The notes below the pieces were generated by a model that searched no databases, was not told the DNA's origin, and was given only the letters and a program-made list of their open reading frames with translations. Positions 36,030-44,122 of a stretch of DNA of 64,000 nucleotides are shown piece by piece. How positions within the stretch are numbered: position 1 is the stretch's first letter; each line of letters starts with the position of its first letter. Position numbers and translations under genes: made by a program. The DNA is taken from positions 5,270,001 to 5,334,000 of the forward strand of contig NZ_CP192056.1 of the NCBI RefSeq assembly GCF_050942215.1, given 5' to 3'. This DNA is from Sphaerimonospora sp050942215. GTDB lineage: Bacteria > Actinomycetota > Actinomycetes > Streptosporangiales > Streptosporangiaceae.

Positions 36030-36752
36030 TCAGCACCGCCACTCCTCGGCGGCGCAGTCGGGGGCGGCCGGTGCGGTGAGCGTCGACGCGATCTGGCCGG
36101 CCAGAGCGTCGGTGAACGAGAACACGCCCGGCCGCTGCCTGCCCACCGCTCGGGCCGGCCGCCCGTCCACCTGCCCGGCCGTGGTCATCACGAGGTACGG
36201 CCCGGCCTGCCGTACCGTGGCCGCCTGCCGGCCCGCCTGGCTGAAACGGTCGGTCACGGTCCCGGGGAAGGCGAGGGCACGCAGCCCGGGGACGGGACCG
36301 CCGCCGCGTGGAAAGGCGTGCTCAGCGGCCGCCGCCGAGCGGGCGTCGGGAAAGGCGGCGACGCCCACGGTGACCACGACGCCCTGCAGGGCGTCCAGAT
36401 AGGTGGCGCGCAGGACCGCCCGGCAGCCGGCGGCTCGCAGGGCCTTGTGCAGCCGCGTGTCGGTCGCCGTCCGGCAGCCGTACCGGGAGGAGACGCCGAC
36501 CCGCCGCGCCCGCTCCACGCCGCCCTGCTCGCTGTTGTACGTCAGGGTCGCCGGGAAGATCCGGCCCACGGGCCAGCGCTCCCAGCGCCGTGCTACCTCG
36601 GCCGCCGTGGCCTGCCGCACCTCTTCGGGGCTGGGTCCGCGGGTGAGCTCGGCCAGGGCGGCGTTCGCCGCGACCGCCGCGACGATCGCGCAGATGAGCG
36701 TCAGTGCGGAGGCGATGGCCAGGGCAGGCCAGGTCCGCCGTTCGCCCACCAC
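36030..36752 (-). CDS. Membrane protein partner of mycosin-like subtilase, copy A
   Basis: The 240-residue protein has one N-terminal membrane helix (about 9-32) and the same extracytoplasmic segments as copy B (RRWERWPVGRIFP, VLRATYLDA, VTVGVAAFPD, LAFPGTVTDRF, AGPYLVMTTAG). Two GTG codons in tandem follow GGAGG; the second may be the real start. It heads an apparent four-gene operon (36752 to 32364): copy A, active subtilase, copy B, dead subtilase. The operon looks like a duplication of one two-gene unit. Confidence 0.75.
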   Translation of the reverse strand: MVGERRTWPALAIASALTLICAIVAAVAANAALAELTRGPSPEEVRQATAAEVARRWERWPVGRIFPATLTYNSEQGGVERARRVGVSSRYGCRTATDTRLHKALRAAGCRAVLRATYLDALQGVVVTVGVAAFPDARSAAAAEHAFPRGGGPVPGLRALAFPGTVTDRFSQAGRQAATVRQAGPYLVMTTAGQVDGRPARAVGRQRPGVFSFTDALAGQIASTLTAPAAPDCAAEEWRC

Positions 36753-36842
36753 GCCTCCGTTCGCCCGCCCGGCACGATTCCCCCGACAGTGACCTTAACC
36801 TCCCCAAGGTTCGAGATCCCCGCAAATCCTCACGGAAAGTAC

Positions 36843-36884
36843 TTGACGCTATGGAAAGTGGAAAGTACTTTCCATGATGGAAAG
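36843..36884. promoter_or_regulatory. Promoter and palindromic operator of the membrane/HTH operon
   Basis: TTGACG (36843-36848) is followed by a perfect 16-bp palindrome TGGAAAGTACTTTCCA (36859-36874) overlapping the expected -10 position (TACTTT). Flanking half-sites GGAAAG occur at 36853 and 36879. The arrangement is that of an autorepressed promoter, presumably bound by the winged-helix protein at 37372. Confidence 0.65.
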
Positions 36885-36904
36885 CGTACGGGGAGGAGAT
36901 CGCT

Positions 36905-37372
36905 GTGAACCCGGAAGAAGCGGCACAGAACCTCGCGACCATCCGCGAGACCCAGGCGAAGGCGGTGCGCTTCCAGCCGTGGTTACCCGTGTGGTTCATG
37001 GCAGGGATCGGGCTGTTCGTGACCGGAGTCCAGTTCATGACGGAACCGGGCATACCGAAACCGGTCGGCGCCGGCCTCGGCATAGTGCTCGCCGCGGGAA
37101 TGGGAGCCCTGATCGCCGTGTTCGCCAAGACCCGGCGGATGACACTCAGCGGCCGCATGGCGACGTCCGCCATGCTCCCCGTGTATCTCCCCTGGCTCTT
37201 CGTGGGCATCGGCCTCAACCTGGGGGTGGCCCTCCTCCTCGGCGGCATGGACGTGCCGTTCGGCCGGACCTATGCCGGCCTCTCGCTCACCGCCTACTAC
37301 GCTCTGGGCAGTCCGCTGATCTCCCGGTGGATTGCCCGACGGATGGCCAGGAAGCTCGAAGCGAGTCTTTGA
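36905..37372 (+). CDS. Small four-helix integral membrane protein
   Basis: The 155-residue protein starts at a GTG behind GGGGAGGAG. Hydrophobic stretches at about 24-44, 54-73, 85-108 and 124-140 suggest four membrane helices; the N-terminus begins MNPEEAAQNLATIRETQ and the C-terminus is basic. No known family or transport motif. It is joined to the HTH gene by a TGATG overlap and shares the palindromic promoter, so its level is likely set by that regulator. Confidence 0.75.
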   Translation: MNPEEAAQNLATIRETQAKAVRFQPWLPVWFMAGIGLFVTGVQFMTEPGIPKPVGAGLGIVLAAGMGALIAVFAKTRRMTLSGRMATSAMLPVYLPWLFVGIGLNLGVALLLGGMDVPFGRTYAGLSLTAYYALGSPLISRWIARRMARKLEASL

Positions 37373-37704
37373 TGGATCTCGATCCGGTGATTCACGCGCC
37401 GGTCCGGCTGCGGATCGTCTCGCTGCTCGCCGCGGCGGAGGAGGCCGAGTTCGGTTTCGTACGGGACGCCCTCGGCGTCAGCGACTCGGTCCTGTCCAAA
37501 CACGGCAGCGCGCTCGAGGCCGCCGGATACGTGCGTGTACGCAAGGGCCACGTCGGCAAGCGGCCGAGAACCTGGTATCGCCTCACGGACGCGGGCCGGT
37601 CGGCGTTCAGGACCTATGTGAGCGACCTTCAGAAGATCGTCTCCCCCAGCGGCCTGACGGTCCTGCCGCCCGCGGGCACGCCACGCGCCCCGGACGCCCC
37701 CTGA
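37372..37704 (+). CDS. Winged-helix transcriptional regulator
   Basis: The 110-residue protein (MDLDPVIHAPVRLRIVSLL) is a single-domain winged helix of the ArsR/MarR-like HTH_27 type: recognition region FVRDALGVSDSVLSKHGSAL, wing with GHVGKRPRTWYRLT. No metal-binding cysteines. It probably binds the palindrome at 36859-36874 and represses its own operon. A ligand is not evident. The Pro-rich C-terminus is disordered. Confidence 0.85.
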   Translation: MDLDPVIHAPVRLRIVSLLAAAEEAEFGFVRDALGVSDSVLSKHGSALEAAGYVRVRKGHVGKRPRTWYRLTDAGRSAFRTYVSDLQKIVSPSGLTVLPPAGTPRAPDAP

Positions 37705-37768
37705 TCATACGAAAAGGTACGGCCTTCGCCGCGGCGAAGGCCGTACCCATCGGCCGTACGGTGTGGGA

Positions 37769-38947
37769 TCAGTAGGTGGGGAGGCTGGGGTCGACGGTCT
37801 TGATCCAGCTCAGCACGCCGCCGCCGACGTGGACGGCGTCGGAGAAGCCGGCGTTCTTGAGCACCGCGAGCACCTCGGCCGAGCGTCCGCCCGACTTGCA
37901 GTGCAGGACGATCTTCTTGTCCTGCGGCAGGCCTTCCAGCGCTGAGCCGTTCAGGAACTCGCCCTTGGGGATCAGCACGGCGCCCGGGATGTTGACGATC
38001 TCGTACTCGTTCGGCTCGCGGACGTCGATCAGGTGGATGTCGTCACCCCGATCGAGCATCGCCTTGAGCTCGGCCGCGGTGATCGTCGACTCGGCGGCGG
38101 CCTGCTGCGCCTCCTCCGAGAGCGTGCCGCAGAACGCCTCGTAGTCGATGAGCTCGGTGATGGACGGGTCCTTGCCGCACAGCGGGCACTCGGGGTCCTT
38201 GCGTACCTTGACGTCCCGGTACTTCATCTCCAGCGCGTCGTAGATCAGGAGACGGCCGACCAGCGGATCGCCGAGGCCAGTGATGATCTTGATAGCCTCG
38301 TTGACCTGGACGGACCCGATGGAGGAGCACAGCACGCCGAGGACGCCGCCCTCGGCGCAGCTCGGCACCATGCCGGGTGGCGGCGGCTCGGGGTAGAGGC
38401 ACCGGTAGCAGGGGCCGTGCTCGGCCCAGAACACGCTGGCCTGGCCGTCGAAGCGGTAAATCGATCCCCAGACGTACGGCTTGCCCAGCAGCACCGCCGC
38501 GTCGTTGACCATGTAACGGGTGGCGAAGTTGTCGGTCCCGTCCAGGATCAGGTCGTATCCGGAGAAGATGTCCATCACGTTGTCGGTCGTGAGCGCCACG
38601 TTGTGGATCACGACGTTGACCAGTGGGTTGATCTCACGGACGGTGGCGGCGGCGGACTCGGCCTTGAGCCGGCCGATGTCCGACTGACCGTGGATGACCT
38701 GCCGCTGCAGGTTGGACTCGTCCACGACGTCGAAATCGACGACGCCGAGAGTCCCGATCCCGGCGGCCGCGAGGTACAGCAGCGCGGGAGAGCCGAGGCC
38801 GCCCGCGCCCACACACAGCACCTTGGCGTTCTTGAGCCGCTTCTGCCCCGCCATGCCCACATCGGGGATGATCAGGTGGCGCGAGTAGCGGCGCACCTCG
38901 TCGACGGTCAGCTCGGCTGCCGGTTCTACCAGCGGTGGCAACGACAC
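37769..38947 (-). CDS. moeZ: MoeZ: ThiF/MoeB adenylyltransferase fused to rhodanese
   Basis: The 392-residue protein has the E1-like core (YSRHLIIPDVGMAGQKRL, GAGGLGSPALLYL, DGTDNFATRY), zinc cysteines (CYRCL, CPLCG) and a C-terminal rhodanese domain (LIDVREPNEYE) with active loop CKSGGRS. It adenylates the C-terminal Gly-Gly of sulfur carriers (MoaD, ThiS, CysO types) and transfers sulfur, feeding molybdopterin, thiamine or cysteine synthesis. A sigma-R-like promoter lies just upstream. Equivalent of mycobacterial Rv3206c. Confidence 0.92.
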   Translation of the reverse strand: MSLPPLVEPAAELTVDEVRRYSRHLIIPDVGMAGQKRLKNAKVLCVGAGGLGSPALLYLAAAGIGTLGVVDFDVVDESNLQRQVIHGQSDIGRLKAESAAATVREINPLVNVVIHNVALTTDNVMDIFSGYDLILDGTDNFATRYMVNDAAVLLGKPYVWGSIYRFDGQASVFWAEHGPCYRCLYPEPPPPGMVPSCAEGGVLGVLCSSIGSVQVNEAIKIITGLGDPLVGRLLIYDALEMKYRDVKVRKDPECPLCGKDPSITELIDYEAFCGTLSEEAQQAAAESTITAAELKAMLDRGDDIHLIDVREPNEYEIVNIPGAVLIPKGEFLNGSALEGLPQDKKIVLHCKSGGRSAEVLAVLKNAGFSDAVHVGGGVLSWIKTVDPSLPTY

Positions 38948-39015
38948 AGTTCCACTCCCGTTTTCGTGCCGAGGGTCGTGCTCGGATCCATTTGGCCCTC
39001 ACAAGCTCTACTCAC

Positions 39016-39042
39016 AACTTAACCGGGACACCCCCGCATTCC
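39016..39042 (-). promoter_or_regulatory. Candidate sigma-R/SigH-type promoter for moeZ
   Basis: On the minus strand GGGGAAT (ending at 39038) is followed after 19 bases by GTT (39018-39016), about 70 bases before the moeZ ATG and just after the upstream hydrolase's stop. From memory the mycobacterial moeB1 gene belongs to the SigH regulon. The 19-base spacing is at the upper limit of the consensus. Confidence 0.4.
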
Positions 39043-39046
39043 CCAA

Positions 39047-39958
39047 TCACGCTGTTCGTCGGATCGAGCCATGGGTCTGGCCCAGAAGGCGGCGCGCCTC
39101 CCTCGCCACGACCCCGGGGAACTCCATCTGCGCCACGTGGCCTGCCCGCGGCAGCAGGACGAGCCTGGCGTCGGGGAAGGTCCTGGCCGCCCGATGCGCC
39201 ATGCGGGCGTGCACGAGCCGGTCGCGCAAACCGTAGACGAGCAGGGTGGGCGCGGCGATCCGGGCGGCCTGCGTCCACAGGTTGTCCGGCCCGAAGCGGA
39301 AGTACTCCCTGACGATCGCCCGGGCGCATCCGACGACCGCCGCGCCCGAATACGGCAGGCCGTCGCGCCGGCGCAGCTCCTCCACCGCTTCGCGGAATCG
39401 CTCCGGATGCACCATCGACAGATCGGCGTAGCACATGGTCAGCGAGGCCAGGACGCGCCGTTCCGGCGGAAGCGCGCCGAACCAGCGGATCGCCAGTTCC
39501 CCGATCCTGGGCGCGGCCGACATCGCGATGCGGGCCGGGCCGTACCGCGGTAGCAGGTCGGGCAGGGCCGGAGAGATCAGTGTGAGAGAGCCGACCAGGT
39601 CCGGCCGGGTCGCGGCGACGCGGACGGAGACCGCCCCGCCCATCGAGTTGCCGAACAGGTGGACCGGACCGCCGAGATGCTCCACGAGCCGTACGACCGC
39701 GCGGGCGTGGCCGTCGACCGAGTAGTCGCCGTCGAGCGGCGCGGGTGAGTAGCCGGCCCCGGGCAGGTCGACCGCCACGCCTCTGACCTCGCCGGCCAGT
39801 TCCCCCATGAGGTCGGTCCAGTTGGTGGCCGAACCGGCCAGACCGTGCACGAAGACCGCCGTCTCTCGCGGCCCCTCCGGTGTCACCCTCACATTGATCC
39901 GCAGATCACCGGTGTCGATCAGCTCGCCGGGCCAGTGCGGAATCGGCTCGACGCCCAC
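39047..39958 (-). CDS. Alpha/beta hydrolase
   Basis: The 303-residue cytoplasmic hydrolase has FVHGLAGSATNW (oxyanion region), nucleophile elbow GNSMGG (Ser), LRDRLV (Asp) and the terminal AGHVAQME (His), a complete triad. It resembles meta-cleavage/epoxide-type hydrolases, but the substrate cannot be told. It lies upstream of moeZ on the same strand with 99 bases between. Confidence 0.85.
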   Translation of the reverse strand: MGVEPIPHWPGELIDTGDLRINVRVTPEGPRETAVFVHGLAGSATNWTDLMGELAGEVRGVAVDLPGAGYSPAPLDGDYSVDGHARAVVRLVEHLGGPVHLFGNSMGGAVSVRVAATRPDLVGSLTLISPALPDLLPRYGPARIAMSAAPRIGELAIRWFGALPPERRVLASLTMCYADLSMVHPERFREAVEELRRRDGLPYSGAAVVGCARAIVREYFRFGPDNLWTQAARIAAPTLLVYGLRDRLVHARMAHRAARTFPDARLVLLPRAGHVAQMEFPGVVAREARRLLGQTHGSIRRTA

Positions 39959-40075
39959 GCCTCCTCCTTCGGTCCACTGGTTCGACTTCGACCCTAAGGG
40001 GTGCCCGACGGGACGCCTGAACCACGGTCCCCCGGTTCGACAGAAGAGCTATAACGCCCATATTGGGACATTTCA

Positions 40076-40303
40076 AATCCGACATAAATGACATTTACGA
40101 GCGAAATGAGCGGTAGCGGCCCAACGTCGTCAATAAAGCGATAAGCGGAAGGCAAAAGCGGCCGATCGCCGTTTGTCCCCTGCGCGGCGCGGAAATCAAG
40201 ACAATGCAGGGATGATCCACAAGGATCGTCAGAAGGAGCATTTTCCAGTCCATCTGGGAAATGCCAGAGTGTCGGGGCAATAATCCTTCAAGGGGGAAAT
40301 GAA
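40076..40303 (+). promoter_or_regulatory. Leader cassette A
   Basis: Upstream DNA of the first array gene contains the shared elements: CCGTTTGTCCCC, GGCGCGGAAATCAAGACAATGCAGG, a stem GCATTTTCCAG/CTGGGAAATGC (40238-40265), then GGGGCAATAATCCTTCAAGG just before the ATG. The same order recurs before several other genes of the array. It is taken to be promoter plus structured 5' leader. AT-rich DNA from 40050 likely holds the promoter. Confidence 0.6.
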
Positions 40304-40942
40304 ATGCCCAAGCTGAGCAACCTCGTCGGGATCCTCGCGATCAGCGCCGCGCTGACCAGCGGTGCCGTCGCCCTGGGTGCCGCCGTGACCACCGCGTCCG
40401 CTGACGCGGCCACCGTTATGGGCGGCTGGGTCGGCGGTCCCGGCCCGAGCGGCAACTGGAACAGCAACTGGAACCGCAACCGCAACAAGCAGGGGCAGCG
40501 CGCCAAGGCGAAGAACAACAACAAGAACAAGAGCAAGAACAAGAACAAGACTAAGCAGTGGCAGCACGAGCGCCAGTTGCAGAACCAGCACCAGTTCCTG
40601 CTGCGTGACTTCACCCTCGTTCTGACGCCGTTCCAGAAGACCGAAAGCGACTCGCGTGCCCTGCCGTACAACTGGCAGTACGGCCAGTCGCAGGCGCTGC
40701 CGTGGAACCACCAGCTGGGCACCACCAACCAGCAGAACTTCCCGCGTGACAGGCAGACCTCCGCGGTCCTGCCCTCGCAGCGGCAGAACTCCGACGTGGC
40801 GCCGCTTCAGGGCCAGCGGACCGAGGCCGACCCGCGCGTGCGGACGGACAACGTGGCTCCCCAGCGCCTGCGTCAGCGGGTGGACGGGGACCTTGACGCG
40901 CCGAACAACGCTGTGGCCGCGGCTCCGGCCGCCGCCGGCTGA
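40304..40942 (+). CDS. Exported Asn/Lys-rich low-complexity protein, family 1 (copy 1)
   Basis: 212 residues: signal peptide MPKLSNLVGILAISAALTSG... cleaved near ASADA (about 34), then GNWNSNWNRNRNKQ and a KNNNKNKSKNKNK tract, then a conserved domain: HQFLLRDFTLVLTPFQK, SQALPWN, VLPSQRQNSDVAPLQGQ, RTEADPRVR, QRVDGDLDAPNN. The 41261 protein matches segment by segment. Basic low-complexity middle plus conserved C-terminus suggests binding to an anionic surface polymer or self-assembly; that is inference. No known family. Confidence 0.75.
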   Translation: MPKLSNLVGILAISAALTSGAVALGAAVTTASADAATVMGGWVGGPGPSGNWNSNWNRNRNKQGQRAKAKNNNKNKSKNKNKTKQWQHERQLQNQHQFLLRDFTLVLTPFQKTESDSRALPYNWQYGQSQALPWNHQLGTTNQQNFPRDRQTSAVLPSQRQNSDVAPLQGQRTEADPRVRTDNVAPQRLRQRVDGDLDAPNNAVAAAPAAAG

Positions 40943-41149
40943 CATAGCGCCCTGACGGCCACGCCGATCTCGGTCTCCGGCCGGCGCTGACCGGCCGAGC
41001 GCCCGCTCTCCCCCAAAACGGTGTCCTTCCGGGCACGCGATCACGAGGTGAGGACGGGCGCTCACCGGGGCCGTCCGGCCAATGCCGACCGAGGCTCGGC
41101 GGGCAGGCCGCCCAACTGCTCGGCGACGAGCAACGAACTCAGCCAATTC

Positions 41150-41260
41150 CCGTCGTGGTAGCACGGCGCGGAAATCCCGGCGGTTCCGGCCGCTCTCCGA
41201 TTCGAGCGGGTCGGAAAGGGCCGGCCGCCGGGCCGGATATTTTTCAGGAGGAGAAAACCC
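41150..41260 (+). promoter_or_regulatory. Leader B, diverged, with long stem-loop
   Basis: GGCGCGGAAATCCCGG matches cassette A. A long stem (CCCGGCGG with CCGCCGGG, and CCGGCC with GGCCGG) spans about 41176-41232, then TTTTTCAGGAGGAG precedes the ATG. The GGGGCAAT element is missing, so this is the most diverged leader. Between 40943 and 41150 nothing else is seen. Confidence 0.45.
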
Positions 41261-41908
41261 ATGTCCACGATCAGGAGCGTCGGCGGCGTTCTCGCCCTCA
41301 GCACCGCGCTGACAGGTGCGGTCGTCGCGATCAGCGCGGCGACGAGCACGGCTGCGAACGCCTCGGTGACCGTCGCGACCAACGCAGGGGTCGTCATGGG
41401 GGGTTACATTCCCCCCAAGCCGCAGGCGCGCTACTACCCGGTGAACGTGAACCGGAACTCCAACGCGAACCGTAACAGGCAGGGCCAGGCCCAGAAGGGC
41501 AAGAGCAAGAACAAGAACAAGAGCAAGAACAAGAACAAGAACAAGCAGTGGCAGCACACGCGCCAGCTCGAGACGCAGGACCAGTTCCTGATGCGTGACT
41601 TCACGCTCGTTCTCACACCGTTCCAGAAGTCGGCGAACCACTCCGGGGCCATGCCGTGGAACACGCAGTGGTCCAACGCTTACGCGCTGCCGTACAACAA
41701 CCAGTACGAGCAGATGCATTCGTGGAACAACCCGAACCGCAACCAGAACACGGCCGTGCTGCCGGCGCAGCGGCAGCGCTCGGACGTCGAGCCGCTGCAG
41801 GGCCAGCGGACCGAGGCCGACCCGACCGTGCGGGAGACCAACCTCCTGAACCGTCGCCCCCAGGTCCAGCGGGTGGACGGGGACGCCGCGGCGCCTCTCG
41901 TCGACTGA
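41261..41908 (+). CDS. Exported Asn/Lys-rich low-complexity protein, family 1 (copy 2)
   Basis: 215 residues, paralogue of the 40304 product: signal peptide ending near TAANASV, then RNSNANRNRQGQAQ, a KSKNKNKSKNKNKNKQWQH tract, and the shared domain (QDQFLMRDFTLVLTPFQK, MPWNTQWSNAYALPYNN, VLPAQRQRSDVEPLQGQ, RTEADPTVRETN, QRVDGDAAAP). The conserved part is more alike than the rest, indicating selection on it. The RBS is CAGGAGG. Function unknown. Confidence 0.75.
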   Translation: MSTIRSVGGVLALSTALTGAVVAISAATSTAANASVTVATNAGVVMGGYIPPKPQARYYPVNVNRNSNANRNRQGQAQKGKSKNKNKSKNKNKNKQWQHTRQLETQDQFLMRDFTLVLTPFQKSANHSGAMPWNTQWSNAYALPYNNQYEQMHSWNNPNRNQNTAVLPAQRQRSDVEPLQGQRTEADPTVRETNLLNRRPQVQRVDGDAAAPLVD

Positions 41909-42279
41909 CATAGCGCGCCCGGTCCGGGTCTACCGGGACGTACGACCGTGAGACGTCCGCCGTCCCGTCAGCCGGACGAGATGCCGGACGTGCCCGTGTC
42001 CGCCGGATCCGTGGCCATCAGGCGTGACACGGGCACTCTCATCGAATCCCGGCCCGGTGGAAATCGGGTCCAGGGAGCCGGCACGCCCACGTGTGCCGGC
42101 TCCCGTCGCCGGACGTGCCGGTAGGGGAAGTGAAGGCGGAAGGACCGGTACGGAAAGGACCGGTGCAGGACCGCACCCGGACCGGCGCCGCCGTACCGAG
42201 CCTCACCGCCGCGGCCGGGGACACACACTCCATACGCCTCGCCGTGATGACGGCGAGCTTCGCCTATATAGATCACTCA

Positions 42280-42317
42280 CGCCATGTGTGTCCGTCCCGG
42301 GGATGGACACACATGGC
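42280..42317. repeat. Perfect 14-bp inverted repeat
   Basis: CGCCATGTGTGTCC and GGACACACATGGCG flank a 10-base loop (GTCCCGGGAT). A run of T follows within GGCGTTTTCGCC, so it could terminate transcription from 41261, though the distance (about 370 bases) is large; a protein operator is also possible. Confidence 0.7.
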
Positions 42318-42360
42318 GTCGGCGTTTTCGCCGCCTTCATGTCCCTCACTCCCCGGCCGG

Positions 42361-42500
42361 TCTCCCCGCTTTCCCACGGCTTCCACATTTTCCCCGGCCC
42401 TCCGCGCGTCCCTCTAGTTCTCCCGCCCCTTCTCCCCGCTTTCCCACGGCCTCCGCATTTTCCCCGGCCCTCCGCGCGTCCCTCTTGTTCTCCCCGCTCC
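42361..42500. repeat. 70-bp tandem duplication
   Basis: Two copies of a pyrimidine-rich unit with period 70 (TCTCCCCGCTTTCCCACGGC at 42361 and 42431) differ at a few positions. A related but less regular C/T-rich stretch occurs at 46800-46890. Confidence 0.8.
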
Positions 42501-42834
42501 CCGCGCGCTCTCCGCTCCACCGCCCGGCCGGGGGGCTGCCCCCACCGCGTCGCTCTCTGTCCGCGAACGTCCCCGAGGAAATTCTGAGCGCCCCGGGGAG
42601 GCATGTGCTCCCCTCGGGGCCCGGCGATCTCGGGCGGCCCATTCCCGGACGGCACAGGTGGTCGCCGGAGGCCGCGAAGGACCGCCGGAAGCCGTCCCCC
42701 CGGGGATCGACGACGGAGGGGCCGCTGACATTCCGTCCGCCGGGGCCGCCGTCAGGCTCGTCCACGGCCGTCCGCCGGCCCCGTTCGATGCCCGCGTGAC
42801 ACCGGGACAGTTTGCGGACCACCCACCCTTGAAT

Positions 42835-43056
42835 CGGACATTTCACCACATATGTAGCATTAACGGTCTAACATAGTTCATAAACTGATAACACCAGACC
42901 AAAAGCATCAGATCCCCGTTTGTGTCGCGACCGGCCAGGAAATCAACGAAGCGCAGGAAGATGGTCCGATCGGGGGCCATAAGGACATTTCTCCGCAATA
43001 TTGAGAAATGCCATGCAGATTATGGGGCAATCGAATCCTGTCAAGGAGGACACGCA
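42835..43056 (+). promoter_or_regulatory. Leader cassette C
   Basis: AT-rich promoter region (ACATATGTAGCATTAACGG), then CCCCGTTTGTGTCGCG, CAGGAAATCAACGAAGCGCAGG, a stem CATTTCTC/GAGAAATG (42986-43010) and GGGGCAATCGAATCC at 43024, with TCCTGTCAAGGAGG before the ATG. TCCT and AGGA can pair, partly hiding the Shine-Dalgarno. Confidence 0.65.
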
Positions 43057-43548
43057 ATGCCCGTTCTCAAGAAGATCCTCGCTGGGCTGGCCATGAGCAC
43101 CGCGATCACGGGCGGCGCCCTCGCCCTGGGTGTCGCCGCCGCCAGCGCTACCACGATTCCGGCGGGCGGCGGCCTCGGCGGCGGCCTCGGCACCGGCCTC
43201 GGCACCGGTCTCGGTGTGGGTGGTGCCGCGCTCATCACGCCGTTGAACAATAACAACACCAACAACAACACCCCGTTCTGGAACAACAACCAGAACAACT
43301 TCTGGAACAACAACAACTGGTGGAACAACCAGAACATGTGGAACCAGAACATGTGGAACGACCGATACAACGACAACTCCGCCTTCGGCATCGCGGCCAA
43401 GGGCGTCGCCATCGGCTTCCAGGACCGGACGAACCGCAACAACAACTGGAACAACAACATGTGGTGGAACAACAACAACATGCTCCACAACAACAACTGG
43501 TGGAACAAAAACAACAACTTCCACCAGTTCCCCGGGTTCAACGGCTGA
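43057..43548 (+). CDS. Exported Asn/Trp-rich prion-like protein, family 2 (copy 1)
   Basis: 163 residues from the ATG behind AAGGAGG. Signal peptide (MPVLKKILAGLAMSTAITG... ending near ASATT), then a Gly-rich segment (GGGLGTGLG), an Asn/Trp tract, and a conserved AFGIAAKGVAIGFQDRTNRN before a second NNNWWN-type tract ending HQFPGFNG. Asn/Trp/Met repeats with little charge look like amyloid or prion-like adhesive surface protein sequences; no known family matches. The conserved middle is almost identical in 44123. Inferred role: aggregating surface layer. Confidence 0.75.
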   Translation: MPVLKKILAGLAMSTAITGGALALGVAAASATTIPAGGGLGGGLGTGLGTGLGVGGAALITPLNNNNTNNNTPFWNNNQNNFWNNNNWWNNQNMWNQNMWNDRYNDNSAFGIAAKGVAIGFQDRTNRNNNWNNNMWWNNNNMLHNNNWWNKNNNFHQFPGFNG

Positions 43549-43774
43549 TAGGACCGCTCGATCCGAAGCCGACGGTCTTCGCCGTAATCGACCTCGGGGC
43601 TGCGGCCCGGGAAAGATGACGGGACGACCGTCTGCGATTCGGAACGAGGCTCCGGCCGACTGGATCGCGCCGGCGAGAGCGCAGGAAAATCCCGAAAATC
43701 GGCGCATGGTGTCCTGTTAGACGCCTTCGATATCGACGCGGTCGTTCGTTCATCTCCGTACCGCGCAGCGCAAA

Positions 43775-43804
43775 GGGCTCCAGCGGATCACTCCGCTGGA
43801 GCCC
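43775..43804. terminator. Terminator-like hairpin 1
   Basis: GGGCTCCAGCGGA pairs with TCCGCTGGAGCCC around TCAC, 226 bases after the 43548 stop. It is the first of several hairpins with similar GGCTCC arms in the array. Confidence 0.65.
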
Positions 43805-43894
43805 TCGCTCATGGTTTCCAGAACATACCGCCTTTCTCAGGCTCTCGCCCCCCGACTCCCGTGCGCCCGATCGGGCGCCGCCGAGGCCATGACC

Positions 43895-44122
43895 ACAAAG
43901 AGGACACTTCAGACATTTTGCGCAATTATCCTCTAAGTTATCTAGAGTGGAGCAATAAGTTGCTAAATACCGTAGATGTCTGTTTATTACCCGCAATGGG
44001 AGGCAATCACCATAGAGCAGAAAACAGTCCGATCAGGGCTACTGGCACATTTCTCCTCTTCACCGAGTGAAGAGACGACGTGCGAATCATGGGCAATCGA
44101 ATCCTGTCAAGGAGGACACGCA
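43895..44122 (+). promoter_or_regulatory. Leader cassette D
   Basis: ATTATCCTCTAAGTTATCTA, GGAGCAATAAGTTGCTAAAT, CGTAGATGTCTGTTTATTAC, GGCAATCA, a stem CTCTTCAC/GTGAAGAG (44056-44074) and GGGCAATCGAATCC at 44091, then TGTCAAGGAGG and the ATG. Nearly identical to cassette C near the start codon and to E and G further up. Confidence 0.65.

Larger units (their letters stand above)
41909..42834. other. Gene-free stretch with repeats
   Basis: No convincing gene in either strand; frames here have the skewed composition of GC-rich noncoding DNA. It contains a perfect 14-bp inverted repeat (42280-42317) and a 70-bp tandem duplication (from 42361). The sequence 42840 onward is the leader of the next gene. 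Confidence 0.6.

Noticed and set aside
40229..41911. 560-codon minus-strand frame across the first two array genes
   Set aside because: Its Leu/Val repeats are the reverse complement of Lys/Asn codon repeats; signal peptides and RBS lie on the plus strand.
42024..42849. Several frames of 70-190 codons in the 41.9-42.8 kb gap
   Set aside because: Pro/Arg/Ser-rich with no RBS or family; they cross a tandem duplication and an inverted repeat.
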